Positions 53,956 through 64,000 of a stretch of 64,000 nt of DNA are shown in pieces (position 1 is the stretch's first letter; the number at the start of each line of letters is the position of its first letter). A program made the translations under genes and the position numbers. The notes under the pieces were generated by a model that was not told where the DNA came from, did no database searches, and saw only the letters and a list, made by a program, of their open reading frames with translations. Location: the NCBI GenBank assembly GCA_027704905.1, contig CM051005.1:25422254-25486253 (forward strand), given 5' to 3'. This stretch comes from Muraenolepis orangiensis. Lineage: Eukaryota; Chordata; Actinopteri; Gadiformes; Muraenolepididae.

Positions 53956-55179
53956 CCCCGCCCCATGTTTGATTACACAGTACAGTGTGTGCAGGGATGT
54001 CAATCTCTAATTTAGACATGGGAGTAAAGTGGAGGTCTCATTGATGAAATAAGAGGCAGACAGATTGACGTACAAACAAGCAGGACACAACCACAAAACA
54101 ACACACTCTAAACACACTCTACACATAGATTCACAGACCACCAGCCCATTCGCAACGCATCCGCACTCACAAAGAGAGCGTGTAGCCTTGTGGTTTTTAA
54201 TAGGAGGGTTTTAAACTGTAACGTATACCATTTTAATGACTTTTCATTTCAAAGTGAACAATTTGGCGTGTGGCTCCTTTTCTATTGGATCCCACTCCTG
54301 TTCCTGCTGGACTGAGCCAGTTTGATGTTCACACTGAATCCAGTTCAGTAGGCACAGGAGTGCATAAACCCATCCATATGTCCACAAATACAAAAGACAC
54401 TAAAGTCACCACAAGTATAACCAACGATCACAAACAAATGATCAAACTATGGAGGTTAATAGACTTCTATATCGTTAACTATTTTAATTAAAGGTGGACA
54501 CAGTGAACTCACTAGAACATTATTCTGAAATATAATGTCAAAAACGTATATTTCAACAACGTATACAAATATATTTAGCATTAAAAGTAGTGGTGTGATA
54601 CTAGGTGTCTGGACATGCAAAAAACATCCTTCCTCTACATCCAGCAGGTGGTCTGTCTCTTCTTCCTCCTCTCCCTCCTCCTCCTCTTCCTCCTCCTCCT
54701 CCTCCTCCTCCTAGAAGTGTGTGGGTGGTGGTGTGGGGGTCAGAGGAGAGGTGTACGCCTGTATGCCAGAACCTTCTTATCATGCGAGACACTGAACTTA
54801 GCCACTGTGAACAACAGGGTTTACCTCAGTGCTCACTAGTGAGCTAAGCTCTGCACCTTCACAAGATTCAACTCCACAGGGGGGCCGGGGGTTGGAGGCA
54901 GTTGTCACGGCGATCAACAACCTTTGTTGCTGGGAGGAGAGACACATGTACTGATGCATTGAGGAGGGTTGGAGGTCAACTTGTTATGTGTCTTGGGCAG
55001 AGAGCGGACATTCATAACAGATGCTGCAATGAAAGACAACATTACTCTAAAGGCTATTACTCAGACTCTCACACAGCACCACTTGGATGGAAGTGTGAAA
55101 CTGTGCAAAAACGATTTAAGGATACACTGGTACACATTCAATGATTGTTTCACATAGGCCTCTGGGGGCTAAACTGCTC

Positions 55180-55470
55180 TTCATAAAATGAATGAGCTGT
55201 TTGGATGCTACTGAACCACGCCTGTGTCTTACTAACTCTAGTGGTGACTTGATTGTTTGCTTGTTAGTTATATTCTATTGTTTGACAATGTATTGTACTT
55301 TTACCCGAGCACTGGTTCTACTCTTGCAGACTTCTTAGGAGGGAAATGCACTTTTGACTTTGTGTGACGAGTTGTTCTCTCACCTACCTTTGTTGAACGC
55401 ACTATTGTAAGTCACTTTGGACAAAAAGCGTCTGCTAAATGACTGCAATGTGATGTAATGTAATATAACA
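55180..55470 (+). mobile_element. V-SINE-like repeat (family B)
   Basis: Long copy sharing CCGAGCACTGGTTCTACTC-type 5' part and the GTAAGTCACTTTGGAC...GCGTCTGCTAAATGACTG tail with the copy at 39520-39737. Confidence 0.65.
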
Positions 55471-55499
55471 ACTCCACTAGTTAACGTTAACACACTTGT

Positions 55500-55614
55500 T
55501 GGATTTCAGGAGGTGGGGAATGGGGACAAACCTGAAAGTGATGCTATCAGCTTTCTGTTATTTTTCTCATGCAGATTATAATACTACCATCTCCCCCCCC
55601 CCCCTCTCTCTCTT

Positions 55615-55704
<90 letters not shown>

Positions 55705-56110
55705 ACTCTCTCTGTGTCTCCAACCGACGCACACCACACACACGCACACACACACGCAAACACACACACACACACACTCCCTCCCTATCCTCCGCCTACT
55801 TGTAGCGTTTGTAGTCATCTTCTCTGTCCCGAGCCTCGGGGTTAGCGCAGGGCTCGAGTTTCCAGGAGGACAAGCGGCCAGCGCCGCCGGTAGCCCGTCG
55901 GGCGTGACATCAGCGTATCCACAGAGGAATACAACTCGGGTCTCACAGAGTGTGACTTCTCCTCCTCCTCCTCCCTCCACGTCGTTAGGCGAAGACGAGG
56001 CTCACGTTCTCAGACGTTGCGTGCCCGGCGGCACGCAACGTCTGAGAACGTGAGCCTCGTCTGAGAACACACGCACACGCACACACGTTCCCACGCTCTT
56101 CACTGACGCT
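55500..56110. other. CT and CA tracts followed by a CpG-rich patch, no assignable gene
   Basis: (CT)n at about 55617-55703, CA-rich to 55777, then about 300 bp with many CpGs (55800-56110). In one plus frame the patch reads LLVAFVVIFSVPSLGVSAGL, which looks like a signal peptide, but I see no clear start, splice site or homologue. A 70-nt palindrome is at 55993-56062. Confidence 0.3.
55993..56062. repeat. 33-bp perfect inverted repeat with 4-nt loop
   Basis: The left arm 55993-56025 begins AGACGAGGCTCACGTTCTCA, the loop is CGGC, and the right arm 56030-56062 is its exact complement. Confidence 0.95.
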
Positions 56111-56159
56111 GCGACGTCGTGTCCCCTCACTTCTTTCTCACTTTGATGTGTTTACGACC

Positions 56160-57150
<991 letters not shown>

Positions 57151-57566
57151 CCGGGGCAGAGGTGAAGCTGGTCAGAGATTCATCCTGTGATTAGGAACAA
57201 ACCACATGACAAGAAGAAGATGTTCAGAACATGACCTCCTCCCCCATGCTGTGCCCTCTGTAATCAGCCTTTATTCAGACTAACAAGGAGAACACTTATT
57301 TTATCCCCTCATGATGAAACTTGGCTATTTTTTGGTGTGAAGCACCCGATGGAAGAACTACTGATAATATGATCCATGGTGATACATGATATCATATGAT
57401 TATATCCTAATGTCAGAAAATTAAAGCATTATAGGGGGAAAGTATAAAAGTGTCCAGATCTGTGAAAGGGATTTTAACACTTATGTTGCCGATAAGTGAG
57501 TATATATCACATCGTACATATCACATAATGTAATTGGACTTCCCTGGTGTATATATCCATATATAC

Positions 57567-57621
<55 letters not shown>

Positions 57622-57817
57622 TATCCATTACATCAAATGCATATCCCTTCATTTTCCAGCCCTCTACTCTGTTGACCCTGGAGTTAGGCTCACCAGGTCA
57701 GTGTGTTCGCTTGCAAAAGAACATTTTAAAAAGCTCCCCTGGCTGAATAAGACTGTGTGTGTCTGTGTGTGTGGTGTGTGTGTGTGTGTGTGTCAGCTAG
57801 AGAGATGGAGAGAGAGA

Positions 57818-57877
<60 letters not shown>

Positions 57878-58090
57878 ATAGTGACTCACCGGCCGACAGA
57901 GGAGAAAGCACAGCAGCAGCAGCAGCAGCAAGGAGCCTGGAGGAGAGCAGTCCTCCCATGGGTGCGAGCGGTCAAGCCTGGAACCCACAGCCACAGTGCA
58001 GCTTAGCGTGGATGCTGTTCGTCTTGTCTGCATGGTCTCTCTCTGAGCCTCCTACTGTCAACACAGCAGCTCCCAGCTCTCAGCTGGCTA
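57151..58090. other. TA and GA tracts with a weak candidate first exon
   Basis: (TA)n at about 57570-57614, GT at 57771-57793, (GA)n at about 57800-57873. On the minus strand 58033-57889 could be a first coding exon: an ATG, a leucine-rich stretch (GSLLLLLLLCFLLCRP) and a good donor CCG|GTGAGTC. No partner exon was found, so it is not called as a gene. Confidence 0.25.
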
Positions 58091-60529
<2,439 letters not shown>

Positions 60530-61229
60530 ATAACTCTACGTTGGGATGGGAAGTGGACGCCAAGGGCTTTGGTTTTCAAGGCACAACCAGGCTACAGGTT
60601 TCAGTTTATGTTAAGCCGTGTGGGAGGAGAGGACAACAATGGAAGAAAAACAAAAGGAATCAATACAGTACCACTTTGTGCTTAATCCTCATGTAACACG
60701 TAGTTTGAAACGGGATTTGCCATTTGTCCCCGAGGTTTTTTCGTCACTACACTACAGGTCATTTTATCAGCTTGGTTTAGTGTACGTCAGCACCACCCAG
60801 CGGACATATCAATAATGACAGGCAATACCATCACTCAAACAGACAGAAAACATATTTTTAAATTACACTTCCCATAGAAATTACACAACAACATTGAAAA
60901 AACAAAAGCGGACTCCACGGTCTGAAACGTCGACAGCACTTTGCACTTTAATGCCTGGCCTCCCAATGGGATCAGTTGGTATCCAATTGCACACAAGCTG
61001 GACAACAACATATGTGAGTGTGACTCCCTGACCTTTGACCGTAGTTGGTCCGGAGTCACTGACAACACACGCATTCCGATCATTCAGCCCCGCTATGGGC
61101 TACTGGGTCTGTAGGCCCACGCACACACGTCTATATGTGTTGTTATTCCACTGATACATGTGTATCTATTCAGCATTACTCACTTCAAACAGAGGAAGTA
61201 AGACTTTTTGGAGTAAATAAAGGTTAATA

Positions 61230-61283
<54 letters not shown>

Positions 61284-61674
61284 GAAATAGTAAACGTAGT
61301 ATACATCTCTAAAGAGAATCTAGCAGAATAAAAGTAAAGTGGAAAAACGGTTTCAAATGTGCCAATTTACTCACATTTGATGTAGCCTAATTGGTAAACA
61401 GTGATAGAGATTAAAATGTAGTTAACACAAAATACATATCTATCAAGCCAACAAGAGATTAAAATGACAGTTGCAATGCAGTTGCATGTGCGTGTGTGCA
61501 TGTGTGTTTGTGTGTGCGTGTGTGTGCATGTGTATGTGTCTGTGTGTGTGCGTGTGTGTGGGCATGTGTGTGCATGTGTGTGTGTGTGTGTGTGTGTTTG
61601 CTTGTGCATGTGTGCGTGTGTGCATGTGTATGTGGGTATGCCCACATGCGTGGGCATGCGTGTGTATTTGTATT

Positions 61675-61706
<32 letters not shown>

Positions 61707-62015
61707 GGCATGCATGTGTATGTGTATGTGTGTGTGTGTGTGTGTGTGAGTGATTGCTAAAGCTCTGGTATCTTTAGCAATGATGTGTTCCAGGTTTTGT
61801 TTGTTCCCAGGCTGCTGTACGCATCGTTCTGCAAGCTGCTGAACCTGACCTGTCGCTTGTTTACCCGCCTCTCGGTATTCACTTCAAGCGTTGGAGGAAA
61901 ACATCTCAGTGGCAAACAAGATTTAAGGCGGTGCTGAAGGACACGTGGACCCGCATTGGAATCAAGGCGTTGATCCTGATGCGTGTCCAAGTATCCTTCA
62001 GCACCGCCTTAAATC
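60530..62015. other. Intergenic DNA, GT-rich, with a long stem-loop
   Basis: (GT)n at about 61232-61281 and degenerate GT/GCATGT DNA at 61485-61748. A 94-nt fold-back at 61921-62014 has 21-bp perfect arms. No gene was recognised. Confidence 0.5.
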
Positions 62016-62935
62016 ATTCAGATGGACCAGGCATTAGCCAGATAACACAAATGAGCACAGTGATCGTCGAAAGCCCAAATATGCTTTGATCAAAAATGTT
62101 CTTGACCCTTTGGTTCGCATCACAGCGCCTGAGGCCACCCATTACAATGCATTGTTTCATCGCTATGGCAACAGATGGGGATTGTGCTGTGCAGCAGCTG
62201 CGATGGAGCAGATGTGCGTACAGTTGCACAGGGGGGGGGGGGGGGGGGGAGCAGACGCTGTGGCGTCCGATTGCCGCCACCAGAATCATTTTCCATTTAC
62301 GCGTCAATTTGAACTGACCTTTGCAACCCCCATCCTTTTTGGATTATATAAGAAAATACTTGGTATGTCTCCTCGACATAAGTTTTTCAAAAAGACACTT
62401 ACAGTCCATCACAGTCGTAATTAAAGCAGTCGGACACAGCAGAGCCAATATCCAGGGGGCAGCTGATCTGGACCATTTCTAAATTAAAATGGCCAAAAAA
62501 ATATTCAACCAGTGTGATGATCGATGCACTGGCTTGACACATTTCCTGCTGCAACAAGAAAAAAACTGAAAGAAAATCGTAAATAAAAAAAGGTTGTGCT
62601 CGTGCAGATAAGATACTGCCACTTAGCAAAATAGGAGCGCTGTAAACTAAGTGCCAAGAGGGGGATGATGTGTCAGCGTAATGGTGTTACACCGCATGGA
62701 TCCTCCTGGAACCAGGCCACTCCTTGGACCCGGTTCAACTAAGGTCACGCCCAAAGCTGCCTGTTTCTCTTTAATGGCTGTTTTCTCAGCGTAAAGGAGC
62801 CCCTCTCCCAACACCTCGGGGTGACTCTGTAGGAGATAGGCCAGCAGAGGTGGAATTCCCACTGAAACGATGAAAGATTCTCTGCTCCAACGAAGTTGCC
62901 ACGGTCACATGTTGTATTTGTGATGAAAGTGATCG

Positions 62936-62999
62936 TAGTACATCCTCTCTGTGATCGTAGTACATCCTCTCTGTGATCATAGAACATCCTCTCTCTTGG
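62936..62999 (+). repeat. Three tandem copies of a 22-bp unit
   Basis: GATCGTAGTACATCCTCTCT followed by GT, with the third unit changed to GATCATAGAACATCCTC. Confidence 0.85.
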
Positions 63000-63214
63000 A
63001 ATGGTGGATTCGATAGCATCACAAAGTGCTATCAAATAAGGCTATCTCCATCACAAAGGACTGCAACCCCCCTGGGCACCATCTCTTCTCCCCCCCCTAC
63101 GGTCCGGTCGCCGGTTCCAAAGCATCAGTACAAAGACTACCAGGTTCAAGGATAGTTCTTATCCACAGGCAGTGCGCCAACTGAACTGCTAGGAGTGCTG
63201 CCACTATCATAACA

Positions 63215-63515
63215 TGTCATTAACATTACACTGTCATACTTTTGCAGGACTTTCTGGACTCATTACAGCTACTGCACTGTAATGCACTGTATTCATGATG
63301 CTGCACTACTGGCACTTTTTCAATTAAATTATTTTGTATTGTGTACAGTATTATTATAGTATAGTGATGTATAGTATTAGTTATTAATTAGTTTGTTTAG
63401 TGCAGTATATAGTGTTAAATTGTAGGAAATCCATACTGCGGGTGGTGAATGGGGAGTAAGCATTCCATTGTACTTATGTAGCATATGTCAAATAGAAACC
63501 TCTTGAATCTTGAAT
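63215..63515 (+). mobile_element. Retroposon 3' end (family A), second long copy
   Basis: Same order of landmarks as 47341-47610, with the tail ATAGAAACCTCTTGAATCTT. The intervening AT-rich part differs. Confidence 0.6.
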
Positions 63516-64000
63516 ATCTCAAACTACTACGAGTCAGTGTAGCAATGTGGGGCTTTACATGGCTTTATTTGCGTCACATCTGTGTGGTTTGGTATACATG
63601 GTTTTACGACACTGTTTCAGCGCGACACCAGTGTATGTTCTCTTTGGGGTTATAGTCCAGACAGGATGTACCTACCACGAGGTATATTGTCTGAAGCAGA
63701 CGCTAACCTTTAGCAACACAATGTCGGCTATTTTCAGTAGGTGACAGAGTTTGGTTTATGGAGAGGATAATTCTGTACCCTGCCCGAAATAGCATTGAAC
63801 AACGAACAATGACGGTGTAGTGGGTTCAGCTGTCAAGCTGAATGGACCTCAGATGTCTTGCAGGCCTACATCTACCTATTCCATATACGGAGGTGGTGGT
63901 GGTGGTGGTGGTGGTGGTGGGTAGTGGGTGGTGGTTGTGGTTGTTGTGTGGTTTTGTGGTTGTGTGGTTGTGTTGGTGGTGGTGGTGGTGGAGGTGGTGG

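Larger units (their letters stand above)
62016..64000. other. Intergenic DNA with one weak candidate exon
   Basis: G-run 62231-62249, the 22-bp triplicate at 62936, a family A tail, and GGT repeats from 63890 to the end. On the minus strand 62863-62700 reads GIPPLLAYLLQSHPEVLGEG and onward after a TTTCATCGTTTCAG acceptor. It looks protein-like but I cannot identify it. Confidence 0.35.

Noticed and set aside
55805..55865. Signal-peptide-like LLVAFVVIFSVPSLGVSAGL in the CpG-rich patch
   Set aside because: No start codon outside the CT tract, no convincing splice sites and no recognised homologue; kept only as a note on the region.
61785..61870. Acceptor-like TTTGTTTGTTCCCAG followed by an open LLYASFCKLLNLTCRL frame
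   Set aside because: Frame closes soon after within the stem-loop region and no donor or homologue is evident.

Overview
This is vertebrate, almost certainly teleost fish, genomic DNA. The genes are split by GT-AG introns, the proteins match vertebrate families, and the non-coding DNA holds fish-type tRNA-derived SINEs, hAT elements and very many long (AC)n tracts. That AC load resembles cod-like fishes, but the species is an inference only. Most long open frames in the window are translated microsatellites (poly-VC, poly-HT, poly-SL) and are not genes.

Three genes are supported. (1) About 359-12072, minus strand: the 5' nine coding exons of mfsd14a (hiat1), a 12-span major-facilitator protein. 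The 3' end lies beyond position 1, and the promoter (about 12200-12480) has ETS, CRE and four regularly spaced inverted CCAAT boxes. (2) 13611-45011, minus strand: a complete myo9b-like class IX myosin. I could join 41 coding exons with consistent phases into a 1875-residue reading frame with RA domain, motor, IQ neck, C1 zinc finger, RhoGAP domain and proline-rich tail. (3) 48817-51678, plus strand: a two-exon, 361-residue protein with five C2H2 zinc fingers, head to head with myo9b across a 3.8-kb repeat-rich spacer.

From 51.7 to 64 kb I find no convincing gene. That stretch holds a 15-bp minisatellite, SINEs, CT/AG/GT tracts, a CpG-rich patch with a 70-nt near-perfect palindrome, and two weak candidate exons.

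Mobile and repeat DNA fills the introns. Examples are a 1.3-kb hAT element with 15-bp terminal inverted repeats, an 8-bp target duplication and a BED-finger ORF, itself carrying a nested 172-bp MITE; a TTAA-flanked MITE; a 311-bp element that looks like a terminal-repeat retrotransposon in miniature with a tRNA-His-like primer site; two 443-bp direct repeats flanking mfsd14a exon 2; and several minisatellites touching splice sites or a stop codon.

No operon-like or defence system is present. The most interesting material is the miniature LTR element, the transposon nest, and the way AC/TG repeats sit against splice sites in myo9b. Exon limits were read by eye from splice consensus, frame continuity and recalled family sequence, without transcripts.
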